Both the position numbers and the translations under genes were made by a program. A DNA stretch of 64,000 nt, taken from Arthrobacter sp. ISL-28 (GTDB taxonomy: Bacteria; Actinomycetota; Actinomycetes; Actinomycetales; Micrococcaceae). Below are positions 44,912 through 54,457 of the stretch, piece by piece. The stretch is from the NCBI RefSeq assembly GCF_018613875.1, contig NZ_JAGGPJ010000015.1, positions 62,001 through 126,000 of the forward strand, read 5' to 3'. The notes beneath the pieces are model-generated. The model saw only the letters and a program-made list of their open reading frames with translations. It did no database searches and was not told the DNA's origin. Every line of letters begins with the position of its first letter. Position 1 is the first letter of the stretch.

Positions 44912-46513
44912 TTGGAAGCCTTGGAAATCGCACGCTGGCAATTCGGAATCACCACCGTGTACCACTTCATGATGGTGCCGCTGACGATCGGCCTCGGCCT
45001 TGTCGTGGCGGTGATGCAGACCATCTGGTACCGCACGGGCAACCCGACCTACCTGCGCATGACCAAGTTCTGGGGAAAGCTTTTCCTCATCAACTTCATC
45101 ATGGGCGTGGCCACCGGCATTGTGCAGGAGTTCCAGTTCGGCATGGCGTGGAGCGAATACAGCCGCTTCGTTGGTGACGTCTTCGGGGCGCCGCTGGCAC
45201 TCGAGGCGCTGCTCGCCTTCTTCGTCGAGTCCACCTTCCTGGGGCTCTGGATCTTCGGCTGGAAGCAGCTCAAGAAGGGCGTCCACCTGGCCTGCCTCTG
45301 GATCGCAGTGATCGGCTCCTTCTTCTCCGCCTACTTCATCATCGTCGCCAACAGCTGGATGCAGCACCCCGTGGGCGTGGAAATGATCGACGGCAGGCCC
45401 GTCATGACCGACGCCTGGGCCGTCTTCACCAACAACACTGCCCTCGTGGCCGTGCCGCACACTCTCTTCGGAGCGCTTGCCGTGGCTGGCGGCTTTCTGC
45501 TCGGTATCGCGTGGTACCACCTTTGGCGGCGGCGCCGTGACGGCATTGACACCGTCGGGGCGGACGGCAAAGTCATCGCCGGTTCGGCGGACATTCCGGG
45601 CCGGGACCGCACCGACCACACCGTGTGGATCCGTTCCCTGCGCATTGGTGCCGTCGTTGCCATGATCTCCTTCGCCGGCACGGCCCTTACCGGGGACCTG
45701 CAGGGAAAGCTGATGTTTGAACAGCAGCCCATGAAGATGGCCGCCGCCGAAGCCGCCTGCCACGACGGCACCGGCTTCTCCGTCCTCAGCGTCGGCAACG
45801 TTGGATCCCGGAACTGTGATGACATTGTGGCTCTCATCGAGGTCCCCGGCATCCTCTCCTACCTGGCCAAGGGCGATTTCACCACGGAGGTCAAGGGGGT
45901 CAACAGTCTGATCGAGCAGTACAAGTCGGACTACGGCACGCACGTGCCGGACAATCCCATCTATGGCGAGCGGGCCGGCCAGGAAATTCAGTACGTTCCG
46001 GTCATGGAGGTCACTTACTGGGGGTTCCGCATGATGATCGGATTCGGCGGAGTGGCGGCGCTGGCTGCACTCTTGGCCCTCTGGGTCACCCGCAGCGGCA
46101 CGGTGCCGGAGTCCCGCTGGCTGATGCGGCTGGCCGTGTTGGGCATCCTGGCCCCGTTCGGTGCGAACGCCGCGGGCTGGATCTTCACGGAGATGGGCCG
46201 GCAGCCGTTCGTCGTAGCGCCCAATCCCGACCTTAACGGCATCGACCAGGTCTTCATGTTTACCGCCGCGGCCGTTTCCCCCGGGGTCTCCGCCGGAGAG
46301 ATCCTCACGTCCCTGGTCGTCCTGACCGCCATCTACGCGGTGCTCCTGGTGGTGGAGGTGAAACTCCTCGTCAAGTACGTCCGCGGCGGCGTCGTTTCGG
46401 CCATGCCCGAACTGGCCAACGCCCCGGTCGACGAGAACGAAGACGCTACCCCCGGCCCTGGCGGATCCGGGAAATCCGGAACAGCCGACGACGTCCTGGC
46501 ATTCGCCTACTAA
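44912..46513 (+). CDS. cydA: cytochrome bd oxidase subunit I
   Basis: 533 aa. Quinol oxidase subunit holding the three hemes. The N-terminus ARWQFGITTVYHFMMVPLTIGLG includes heme-ligand His18. A long Q-loop region follows the fifth helix (residues about 230-360). About nine transmembrane helices. TTG start at 44912 with TAGGGA 5 nt upstream. First gene of cydA-cydB-cydCD, probably repressed by the divergent BlaI. Known role: high-affinity oxygen use under low oxygen, nitric oxide or respiratory stress. Confidence 0.97.
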   Translation: MEALEIARWQFGITTVYHFMMVPLTIGLGLVVAVMQTIWYRTGNPTYLRMTKFWGKLFLINFIMGVATGIVQEFQFGMAWSEYSRFVGDVFGAPLALEALLAFFVESTFLGLWIFGWKQLKKGVHLACLWIAVIGSFFSAYFIIVANSWMQHPVGVEMIDGRPVMTDAWAVFTNNTALVAVPHTLFGALAVAGGFLLGIAWYHLWRRRRDGIDTVGADGKVIAGSADIPGRDRTDHTVWIRSLRIGAVVAMISFAGTALTGDLQGKLMFEQQPMKMAAAEAACHDGTGFSVLSVGNVGSRNCDDIVALIEVPGILSYLAKGDFTTEVKGVNSLIEQYKSDYGTHVPDNPIYGERAGQEIQYVPVMEVTYWGFRMMIGFGGVAALAALLALWVTRSGTVPESRWLMRLAVLGILAPFGANAAGWIFTEMGRQPFVVAPNPDLNGIDQVFMFTAAAVSPGVSAGEILTSLVVLTAIYAVLLVVEVKLLVKYVRGGVVSAMPELANAPVDENEDATPGPGGSGKSGTADDVLAFAY

Positions 46514-46530
46514 CAGCTGAGGATCAAAGC

Positions 46531-47580
46531 ATGGAACTGCTGCCGACCATCTGGTTCATCGCCATCGCCGTCCTGTGGACCGGGTACCTCTTCCTCGAGG
46601 GCTTCGACCTGGGCGTGGGAATGCTGATGAAACTCTTTGCCCGGGACAACACCGAGCGCCGGGTGCTGCTGAACACCATCGGGCCGGTGTGGGACGGGAA
46701 CGAAGTCTGGCTCCTGACCGCTGCCGGCGCCACGTTCGCGGCCTTCCCGCTCTGGTACGCGTCCCTGTTCTCGGCCCTGTACCTGCCGCTCCTCCTCGTT
46801 CTGGTGGCCCTCATCTTCCGGGCAGTGGCCTTTGAATACCGGGGCAAGGTGGACACTGACCGTTGGCGGAACACCTGGGACTGGGCGATCGCCGTCGGCT
46901 CCTTCGTCGCTGCCTTCGGCGTGGGCGCAGCTCTGGCCCTCACTACCACCGGTCTGCCACTGGATGCCAACGGCGACCGGGACGGCGGACCATTCTCCTG
47001 GTTCAGCGGGTATGCTCTGCTCGGCGGCTTCGCCGTGGCAGGTTTCGCACTGCTGCACGCGCTGGCGTTCCTGGCACTGAAGACCGACGGCGATGTCCGC
47101 CACCGGGCCCGGCGCTGGTTTGTGCGGCTGCTTCCCGTCCTGCTCCTTCCCATGGCCGGCTGGGCCGCCAGCGTCCAGCTCCTCAGCGGGGAAGCTTGGA
47201 CGGTGATTCTTCTCGCCGCCGCCGGGGTTGCCGCAGCCGCCGCCTGGCTCCAAGGCCGGAAGGGCAACGAAGGCCGGGCTTTTCTGGCCGTCGGCGTGCT
47301 CCTGCTGTGCGGAGCAATCTCGATCTTCGGGGCAGTGTTCCCGGTGGTCCTTCCCTCCACCATTGATCCCGCCTTCAACCTCACCGTCTCCAACGCCTCA
47401 TCATCTGACTACACCCTGGGCCTCATGAGCATCGTGGCCTGCGTCGGACTGCCGCTGGTCATCGCCTACCAGGCATGGACTTACTGGATATTCCGGCGCC
47501 GGGTCAGCGCCGCGCACATTCCGGAGGCCCACAGCTTCCTGCCGGCGATCGCCGCCAAGGCGTTCACGCGGAACGACTGA
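46531..47580 (+). CDS. cydB: cytochrome bd oxidase subunit II
   Basis: 349 aa, about eight or nine transmembrane helices. Typical openings are WFIAIAVLWTGYLFLEGFDLGVGML and IGPVWDGNEVWLLTAAGA. Forms the heterodimer with CydA in the membrane. The ATG has TGAGGA upstream, 17 bp after the cydA stop. cydCD starts 6 bp after its stop, so the three genes form one operon. Confidence 0.97.
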   Translation: MELLPTIWFIAIAVLWTGYLFLEGFDLGVGMLMKLFARDNTERRVLLNTIGPVWDGNEVWLLTAAGATFAAFPLWYASLFSALYLPLLLVLVALIFRAVAFEYRGKVDTDRWRNTWDWAIAVGSFVAAFGVGAALALTTTGLPLDANGDRDGGPFSWFSGYALLGGFAVAGFALLHALAFLALKTDGDVRHRARRWFVRLLPVLLLPMAGWAASVQLLSGEAWTVILLAAAGVAAAAAWLQGRKGNEGRAFLAVGVLLLCGAISIFGAVFPVVLPSTIDPAFNLTVSNASSSDYTLGLMSIVACVGLPLVIAYQAWTYWIFRRRVSAAHIPEAHSFLPAIAAKAFTRND

Positions 47581-47586
47581 GGTCCT

Positions 47587-50500
47587 GTGAAACCGCAATT
47601 CCCCGCCGGCCCATCAACGCGGCGTGCCCTCTACGGACTTGGCCTGCTCGCGGCGCTAAAGGCCCTCGCGCTGGTGCTCATGGGCCAGGCCGTCGCTTCA
47701 GTCCTTGCCGGGCTCATGCTGCAGGATCCCGGATGGGGCGACCAGCTGGGCTGGGGAATGGCCGGCGCGGTCCTCCGGTCAGCCACGGTCTGGGCGCAGG
47801 GCGTCGCTTCCCGCCGGGCAGCCCTTGGCGTCAAGGAGGAGCTGCGCTCGCAGCTCCTGGAGAACGCCCTGCGCAACGGCGTCCGCTCCTCGGGGCCCGC
47901 CGACGGCGGCCTGGCGGTGCTTGCGACGCGAGGCCTCGATGCCCTGGACAGCTACTACACCCAGTTCCTTCCCGCCCTGGTCAATTGCGCCGCCATCCCG
48001 CTGCTGCTCGGCGCCCGTATCCTCTTCGCGGACTGGGTCAGCGCGGTGGTCATTGTGCTGACCGTGCCACTCGTTCCGCTGTTCATGGTGCTGATCGGCC
48101 GCTACACCGAAGACAGGGTGGAGGACGCGCAGGCTGCGCTGTCCCGGCTGTCCGGGCACATGCTGGAACTCGCCAAGGGCCTTCCCGTACTGGTGGGGCT
48201 GGGCCGGGCCTCCGCCCAGCACCGCGCTCTGGAGGACATCTCCGAAGAGTACCGGTTCCGCACCATGGCAACCCTCAGGACCGCGTTCCTCTCGGCCCTG
48301 GCGCTCGAGCTGATCGCGACGATCTCGGTGGCCGTGGTCGCCGTATTTATCGGCGTGCGGCTCGTCCACGGCGATATGGCACTGGAGGCAGGCCTCCTCG
48401 CGCTGGTCCTGGCACCCGATTGCTATCTTCCGCTCCGCGAGCTGGGAACGGCGCACCACGCGAGCGACGACGGCCGCGCAGCGCTCGCAGAAACCACGGC
48501 GGTGCTTGACGCACCGGAGCAGCAACGCCTCAAAGTTGAGCCGGCCCCCGTGTCACCCGCATCCGGGCCGCTGGCGGCATCGCCCACTCCCTCTGGCCAG
48601 GTGGCAGAAGTGCGCGGGCCACACGACCTGACCGTCAAGGAACTCACAGTCAGCTACGCCGGGCGGCAGGGCGCCGCCGTCGGCCCCCTCAACTTCACCG
48701 CGGCGGCTGGCCGGATTACCGCACTCGACGGGCCCAGCGGGGCGGGCAAGAGCTCGGTCCTCGGCGTGCTCGCCGGAACCATTGGGTCCGGCGGCGGCAC
48801 TGTGGTTGCCGGTACCGTGAGCGGCTTCTCCCCGGCGGATGTGGCCTGGGTGCCCCAGCATCCTGTCATGGTCGCAGACACGGTGCGGGAGGAGATCCTG
48901 CTGTACCTCACAGCGGGCGCCCCGGCAGGAACCGGCGCCACCGCTGACGGTGCACCAGCGGGATACTCCACAGCGGAAAACTCCCCGGCGGAAAACTCCC
49001 CGGCGGCCAACGATCACCTGGCCGGCGCAGTCCTGCGGTGCCTCGCGGCGGCCGGGGCAGCGCACCTGGCAGGGAAGCACCAAGCGGAACTGAGTCCCGG
49101 CGAGCTGCGCCGCGTCGCACTGGCCCGCGGTCTCGCCCGCGTCGAAGCGGGCTCCACCGTGCTGCTGCTCGACGAACCTACCGCCCACCTCGACCGGGTG
49201 TCCTCCAACATCGTCCAGGACGCCATCCGGGACCTTCGCGGCAGGGCTACGGTGATCCTTGTGGCCCATAACCGGCAGACCCGCGAACTTGCCGATCAGC
49301 TGGTTCCGCTCGCAGCACCCGGGCACGGCTCAGCCGGCTCCGGCAGCGTCGCTGCCCAGGCCGGAACCGCCGTGGCCGCCGACGCGGCAGGTCGGGTGAA
49401 CCCCGGAGCCCGCGATCGCAGCGAAAGCGTCCAAGCCGCACACATCGTTGAAACAGAGCAGCCAGTCCAGCCCTCGCCTGCGGCTGACCTGCCTGCGGCT
49501 GACCTGCCGGCCGCGGCCGCGCTGCTGGGCAGGCTTCTCGCCCCGGTGCGGGCCAGGTTCGCCGGTGCCGGGATCGTGGGAACCCTTGCATCCCTGTTCG
49601 CGATTGGGCTCTCCGGGCTCTCCGGCTGGCTCATCCTGCGGGCCAGCGAACAGCCCCCTATCATGTACCTGCTCACGGCCATCGTGGGCGTTCGGTTCTT
49701 TGGCATCGGCCGGGCAGTCCTGCGCTACTGTGAACGGCTGGTGCTCCATGAAGCGGTCTTCGCATCGCTGACTATGCTGCGCGGCCGGCTCTGGCAGTCG
49801 CTGAGCCAGCGGGCACTGTCGCTCAGGCGTCTGCTCCAGGGCGGCAACGTCCTGGGAGCCGTGATCGACGACGTCGACACTGTCCGGGACCTCCTGCCCA
49901 GGGTGGTGCTGCCGCCGATCGTAGCGGTGGCTGTGGCCCTGGCCGCCGCCGGTACATCCGCCTGGCTGGTGCCTGCCGCCTTGCCGGCGGTCCTGGCTTC
50001 CGCGGCCATGAGCCTGGCCGCGGCACCCGCGGCGGCACTGCTTGCGGACCGGATGTCGGCCGCCACGGAGCAGCGGCTGCGGTCGGGGGTCCTGCGCCGC
50101 GTCGCCGCGGCCATCGATGCCCGGGCGGAACTCCACGCTAACGGTGCCGCGTCTCCGGTCCTGCACCGCATCCGGGCGGAGGACCGTGCAGCAACCCGGG
50201 CCTCCCAGCGTTCGGCATGGGCTGAGGGACTCGGCCAGGCGATTACCGTCGCCGCCTGCAGTGCCTCGGCGCTGGCCAGCGCCGTGCTTGCAGCACCGCA
50301 GGTCCTGTCAGGCATGGTCGCTGCCCCGACGGCCGCCGTCGTAGTCCTGATGCAACTGGCGCTGGTGGAGCCGTTTGCCGCCATGACGACGGCGGTACGC
50401 CAGTTTCCGGCACTGCGTTCCGTGCTGCGCCGGATCGGCGAATCCGGTGTCCTCGGCGCCGACGGACGGGACACGGAAGCAGTGGTCCGGCCGAACCCGC

Positions 50501-51186
50501 GGGACGGCGACCGTCCGGGCGTCGAATTGAGGGGGCTGACGGCTGCCTGGCCCGGGGGTGCGGACGTCTTCAGCGGCCTGTCCGCAGTGGCGGAACCGGG
50601 CCGTTGGTTGGCCGTCACTGGCCCCTCGGGGGCCGGGAAATCAACCCTGCTCGCGGTCATGCTTGGTTTCCTGCCGCCTCGGAAAGGAAGCATCGCGGTC
50701 ACGGGAGCTGCCGCGTGGTGTCCGCAGGAGGCACACCTCTTCGACTCCACCATCAGGGGCAATCTGCTGCTGGGGCGCCCGGAAAAGCAGGCTTCGGTGG
50801 CTGCGGACGCCGAACGTGACATGCGGGAGGCCCTCTCGGCCGTGGGCCTGGAGCCCCTGCTGGAGCGGCTCGAAGACGGGCTGGACACCAGGCTCGGTCC
50901 CGGCGGCGCGTTTCTCAGCGGCGGCGAAAGGCAGCGGCTTGCCGTGGCGCGCACCCTGATGACGAAAGCTGAGGTGATCCTGCTGGATGAGCCCACCGCC
51001 CACCTCGACGCCGAATCCGGCCGCGTGCTGATGGCCGACCTTCGTGCGGGCCTCCGGTCCCGGACGGTGGTCCTGGTGACGCACAACCCCGCAGACATCA
51101 GCTCCGAGGATGCGCTCCTGGCCCTCCGCCAGAACGGGGATTCCCCGGCACAGCAGGTGATGGCGCCGGCACTGTCCGCCCATTAG
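47587..51186 (+). CDS. cydCD: CydDC fusion: heterodimeric ABC exporter in one chain
   Basis: 1199 aa. Two ABC half-transporters fused: a CydD-like half (about 1-605) and a CydC-like half (about 640-1199). Each half has six membrane helices and a full ATPase: Walker A at 382-389 (GPSGAGKS) and 1012-1019, signatures LSPGE and LSGGE, Walker B LLLDEP and ILLDEP. CydDC exports thiols or heme-related cargo and is needed to assemble cytochrome bd. The fused form is common in actinobacteria. Ala/Pro-rich linkers contain in-frame 15-bp tandem duplications. GTG start. Confidence 0.96.
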   Translation: MKPQFPAGPSTRRALYGLGLLAALKALALVLMGQAVASVLAGLMLQDPGWGDQLGWGMAGAVLRSATVWAQGVASRRAALGVKEELRSQLLENALRNGVRSSGPADGGLAVLATRGLDALDSYYTQFLPALVNCAAIPLLLGARILFADWVSAVVIVLTVPLVPLFMVLIGRYTEDRVEDAQAALSRLSGHMLELAKGLPVLVGLGRASAQHRALEDISEEYRFRTMATLRTAFLSALALELIATISVAVVAVFIGVRLVHGDMALEAGLLALVLAPDCYLPLRELGTAHHASDDGRAALAETTAVLDAPEQQRLKVEPAPVSPASGPLAASPTPSGQVAEVRGPHDLTVKELTVSYAGRQGAAVGPLNFTAAAGRITALDGPSGAGKSSVLGVLAGTIGSGGGTVVAGTVSGFSPADVAWVPQHPVMVADTVREEILLYLTAGAPAGTGATADGAPAGYSTAENSPAENSPAANDHLAGAVLRCLAAAGAAHLAGKHQAELSPGELRRVALARGLARVEAGSTVLLLDEPTAHLDRVSSNIVQDAIRDLRGRATVILVAHNRQTRELADQLVPLAAPGHGSAGSGSVAAQAGTAVAADAAGRVNPGARDRSESVQAAHIVETEQPVQPSPAADLPAADLPAAAALLGRLLAPVRARFAGAGIVGTLASLFAIGLSGLSGWLILRASEQPPIMYLLTAIVGVRFFGIGRAVLRYCERLVLHEAVFASLTMLRGRLWQSLSQRALSLRRLLQGGNVLGAVIDDVDTVRDLLPRVVLPPIVAVAVALAAAGTSAWLVPAALPAVLASAAMSLAAAPAAALLADRMSAATEQRLRSGVLRRVAAAIDARAELHANGAASPVLHRIRAEDRAATRASQRSAWAEGLGQAITVAACSASALASAVLAAPQVLSGMVAAPTAAVVVLMQLALVEPFAAMTTAVRQFPALRSVLRRIGESGVLGADGRDTEAVVRPNPRDGDRPGVELRGLTAAWPGGADVFSGLSAVAEPGRWLAVTGPSGAGKSTLLAVMLGFLPPRKGSIAVTGAAAWCPQEAHLFDSTIRGNLLLGRPEKQASVAADAERDMREALSAVGLEPLLERLEDGLDTRLGPGGAFLSGGERQRLAVARTLMTKAEVILLDEPTAHLDAESGRVLMADLRAGLRSRTVVLVTHNPADISSEDALLALRQNGDSPAQQVMAPALSAH
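48975..49004 (+). repeat. 15-bp tandem duplication in cydCD
   Basis: GGAAAACTCCCCGGC occurs twice in tandem, encoding a repeated Glu-Asn-Ser-Pro-Ala in a loop within the first ATPase domain. In frame, so length variation would be tolerated. Confidence 0.85.
49476..49505 (+). repeat. second 15-bp tandem duplication in cydCD
   Basis: GCCTGCGGCTGACCT occurs twice in tandem in the linker joining the CydD-like and CydC-like halves. In frame. Confidence 0.85.
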
Positions 51187-51240
51187 CCTGTTCCATGACG
51201 CAATCCGAGGCCCCTGCCGCTGCACCGTCGACTTTCCACA

Positions 51241-51342
51241 CTTGACGTCGATTCCGAAAATCCCACAGGAGCACTAGCGCTGTACCTCAAGATGGGCTAC
51301 AAAGCGGTCAACAGGAGCCTGGCCTGGGACAAGTCCCTCTGA
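51241..51342 (+). pseudogene. 3' remnant of a GNAT acetyltransferase gene
   Basis: The frame ending at the TGA 51340-51342 translates as LDVDSENPTGALALYLKMGY, followed by KAVNRSLAWDKSL. This closely matches the C-terminal beta-strand and helix of GNAT acetyltransferases (N-P-x-A-x-x-LY-x-x-GF). The rest of the domain, including the acetyl-CoA loop, is absent, and in-frame stops lie just upstream, so only about 33 codons remain. It sits between cydCD and the DinB-like gene. Confidence 0.65.
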
Positions 51343-51362
51343 TCAGGGGACTCTCCTGGAGC

Positions 51363-51881
51363 TTAGCCGTCCACGTCCACCAGGTGGTGGGTGACGTCGT
51401 GCAGGAAATACTGCGCGAGGGTCAGCACCGTGAATTCCGATCCGTTGCTGCGGAGCCCGGTCCTGCCCCATTGGGACTCCTTGACCCGGGCAAAGGATGA
51501 AGCCACCTGTTCGCCCTCGGCCGTCAGCTCGGCGCTCACCACGGCGGGGTCTGACCCGGCGTAGTTGTTCTCCACGGCCGTGCGGTCCTGGTCCCAGTTC
51601 TCGAACTGTGCGTTGTCATCGGTGAGCATCAGGTTCAGCCGCCGGTCAAAGAGGTTGAAGACGTCGCGGACGTGGCAGGCATATTCGAGCGCCGACCAGG
51701 TGCTGTCGTTGGGACGCTCTGCGGCGTCCGGGCGGCGCAGGACCGCCCGCCAGCGCGGGAGCATGTTCTCGACACTGCCAGGCACGGTGGAAGGCGTGAC
51801 GGTTGAAGCATCAAAGCCGCATTCGCTGCACGGGCGGGAAAGGACCCAGGTCCAGTCTTTTTCATCCGGGATGATAGGCAT
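51363..51881 (-). CDS. DinB-like helical-bundle protein
   Basis: 172 aa. The four-helix DinB/maleylpyruvate isomerase fold is suggested by WSALEYACHVRDVFNLFDRRL and the C-terminal LAQYFLHDVTHHLVDV; the His residues in CHVRD and HDVTHH are likely metal ligands. An N-terminal CSECGFD segment is also present. Such proteins may be mycothiol- or bacillithiol-dependent transferases; activity is unproven here. TAGACT is exactly 6 bp before the ATG, inside the space next to the parC stop, so it is probably leaderless. Confidence 0.85.
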   Translation of the reverse strand: MPIIPDEKDWTWVLSRPCSECGFDASTVTPSTVPGSVENMLPRWRAVLRRPDAAERPNDSTWSALEYACHVRDVFNLFDRRLNLMLTDDNAQFENWDQDRTAVENNYAGSDPAVVSAELTAEGEQVASSFARVKESQWGRTGLRSNGSEFTVLTLAQYFLHDVTHHLVDVDG

Positions 51882-51890
51882 GCCAGTAGT

Positions 51891-54401
51891 CTAGGCCCAG
51901 GTCATGCTGGGACCGATCGCCTCCACGGCCTGGGACAGCGGGATGCCGGATCCGTCCCGGCGTCCGTGCTCCTGCGGCAGGGAACGGGCCACGCCGGCCA
52001 GGGACGAGGCTTTTGCCGGCCCGTGGCCCGCCCAGGCCTGCAGCAGGGTGTCTTCGCCCTTGAGGAACCGGTGCGCCCGGACCCCGCCGGTCGCCCTGCC
52101 CTTGGCCGGGTATTCGGAAAAGGCCGTGACCTTCGCGGCTCCCGGCGCAGTGCCCGGCAGCGCGCCGTCGGTCCCGGAGATGGTGACGACGACGGCGGAC
52201 TCATCGCCGGGGGCGACGGCACCGAAGAAGATCACCGCGTCGTCGGAGGCGAGTTTGATGCCCGCCATGCCGCCGGCGGTCCGTCCCTGCGGGCGGACGG
52301 TCCCCGCCGGGAACCGGAGGAGCTGTGCCTGGCGGGTCAGGAACACGAGGTCGGCGTCGTCGGCCCCAGCGGGCGCCACGCCCACCACCGTGTCGTTATC
52401 CTTGAGCGCGATGATCTCAAAGTCTTCCCGGTTCAGCGGGTAGTCGGGCTGCACCCGCTTGATGACGCCCTGCGCGGTTCCGATCGCCAGCACCTGGTCC
52501 AGCGGCGCGAAGGCGACGAGGGTTTCGCCTTTGAGTAAGGTGATGAAGTCCTTGGCCGCAACGCCGCCGGAGAGGTTTGGCAGTCCGGCCATCGGCGGCA
52601 GGACGGGCATGTCCATGACCTGAATGCGGATCATGCGTCCCTGCGACGTGACGGCGGCGATCTCGCCCCGGGCCGAGGTCTTGACCACAGAGCGGAACAC
52701 GTCGTGCTTGGAGCGCGGCCCGGATTCCGCGAGGCTGTCCTGGTTGGAGGTCCTGGCAATCTGCCCCGAGGCCGTGAGGATGGCCCAGCAGGGATCGTCG
52801 GCGATCTCCAGGGCCAGCGGTGCGGCCTTGCCCTTGACACCCGCCTTGCCCTGGACGCCGGCGGCCGTCGCTGCAACCGTGGGGGAGACAGCCTCGGATT
52901 CCAGGAGCACAGTGCGCCGGGGAGTGCCGTACTTGTCCGCGATTTCCTCCAGTTCGCCCGAGACCAGCTCGCGCAGGAGCTCGTCGGAACCGAGAATGGC
53001 CTCGAGCTCTTCGATCTCGCGACGGAGCTGGTCCTGCTCCTTCTCCAGTTCGATCCTTGAGTACTTGGTCAGCTGGCGGAGCCGGAGTTCCAGGATGTAG
53101 TTGGCCTGGATCTCGGAGAGATCGTAGATGGACATCAGGCGTTCGCGGGCGGCCGACGCTTCGTCCGAGGACCGGATGATCTGGATGACCTCATCGATGT
53201 TGACGATGGCAATCAGGAGGCCCTCCACCAGGTGCAGGCGGTCCTTCTTCTTGCCGAGCCGGAAGGCCGTCCGGCGGCGCACCACGTTGAGGCGGTGATC
53301 CACGTAGACCGTCAGCAGTTTCAGCAGGCCCAGGGTCTGCGGCTGCCCGTCCACGAGCGTGACGTTGTTGATGCCGAAGGAATCTTCCATGGGCGAGTAG
53401 CGGTAGAGCTGCTGGAGCACGGCGTTCGGATTGAACCCGTTCTTCAGTTCGATCACCAGGCGCAGGCCGTGCTTGCGGTCGGTGAGGTCAACGATGTCGC
53501 TGATTCCCGTGAGCTTCTTGCCGTTGACGGCGTCCTTGATCTTCTCGATCACCTTCTCCGGCCCCACCATGTAGGGGAGTTCGGTGATTACAAGACCGGT
53601 CCGCCGGGCAGAGAGCTGTTCCACCTCCACCTTGGCGCGGGTCTTGAATGATCCCCGGCCGATGGCGTAGGCGTCGCGGATGCCGTCCAGGCCGACGATC
53701 CGCCCGCCGGTGGGAAGGTCCGGGCCCGGGATGAACTGCATGATGTCATCCAGCGTGGCGTCCGGGTTGGCGATCAGATGCCGGGCTGCCGAGATGACCT
53801 CCACCAGGTTGTGCGGGGCCATGTTGGTGGCCATGCCCACCGCAATGCCGGTGGCGCCGTTGACCAGCAGGTTGGGGAACGCGGCCGGCAGGACATCCGG
53901 CTGCGTGAGCTGGTTGTCGTAGTTCGGGACAAAGTCGACCACGTCTTCATCGAGGTGGTCGGTCAGCGTGAGGGCAGCCGCTGCGAGCCGGGCCTCCGTA
54001 TACCGCGGCGCCGCGGGACCGTCGTCGAGCGATCCGAAGTTGCCGTGCCCGTCAATCAGCGGTAGCCGCAGGGAGAAATCCTGGGCCATGCGGACCATCG
54101 CATCGTAGATGGCGGTGTCGCCGTGCGGGTGGAGCTTACCCATGACCTCGCCCACCACACGGGCGCTCTTGACATGGCCCCGGTCCGGGCGCAGGCCCAT
54201 CTCGCTCATCATGTACAGAATGCGCCGTTGCACCGGTTTGAGGCCGTCGCGGGCATCGGGCAGGGCCCGGGAGTAGATGACCGAGTAGGCGTACTCCAGG
54301 AAGGAGCCTTCCATCTCGGAAGTGACGTCGATATCTACGATGTTTTCGGTGTAGTCCTGGGCGGATTCCCCTGACGGGGCTGAAGTTTGGCGGCGGGCCA
54401 T
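51891..54401 (-). CDS. parC: DNA topoisomerase IV subunit A (type IIA, GyrA-like)
   Basis: 836 aa. DNA-breakage subunit; catalytic Tyr134 (APRYTEARL). The quinolone-resistance region reads [10 protein letters not shown], with Thr96 at the position of E. coli GyrA Ser83. A coiled-coil tower ([23 protein letters not shown]) and a C-terminal beta-pinwheel with [10 protein letters not shown], a variant GyrA box, follow. Partner of parE at 41 kb. AAAAGGA lies about 14 nt before the ATG. Divergent from the acetyltransferase gene. Confidence 0.95.
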   Translation of the reverse strand: MARRQTSAPSGESAQDYTENIVDIDVTSEMEGSFLEYAYSVIYSRALPDARDGLKPVQRRILYMMSEMGLRPDRGHVKSARVVGEVMGKLHPHGDTAIYDAMVRMAQDFSLRLPLIDGHGNFGSLDDGPAAPRYTEARLAAAALTLTDHLDEDVVDFVPNYDNQLTQPDVLPAAFPNLLVNGATGIAVGMATNMAPHNLVEVISAARHLIANPDATLDDIMQFIPGPDLPTGGRIVGLDGIRDAYAIGRGSFKTRAKVEVEQLSARRTGLVITELPYMVGPEKVIEKIKDAVNGKKLTGISDIVDLTDRKHGLRLVIELKNGFNPNAVLQQLYRYSPMEDSFGINNVTLVDGQPQTLGLLKLLTVYVDHRLNVVRRRTAFRLGKKKDRLHLVEGLLIAIVNIDEVIQIIRSSDEASAARERLMSIYDLSEIQANYILELRLRQLTKYSRIELEKEQDQLRREIEELEAILGSDELLRELVSGELEEIADKYGTPRRTVLLESEAVSPTVAATAAGVQGKAGVKGKAAPLALEIADDPCWAILTASGQIARTSNQDSLAESGPRSKHDVFRSVVKTSARGEIAAVTSQGRMIRIQVMDMPVLPPMAGLPNLSGGVAAKDFITLLKGETLVAFAPLDQVLAIGTAQGVIKRVQPDYPLNREDFEIIALKDNDTVVGVAPAGADDADLVFLTRQAQLLRFPAGTVRPQGRTAGGMAGIKLASDDAVIFFGAVAPGDESAVVVTISGTDGALPGTAPGAAKVTAFSEYPAKGRATGGVRAHRFLKGEDTLLQAWAGHGPAKASSLAGVARSLPQEHGRRDGSGIPLSQAVEAIGPSMTWA

Positions 54402-54457
54402 GGGGCTGGTGGATCCTTTTTGGGGTGCACTTCGGGAGTCTTAGCTAGGCTAAGCCT

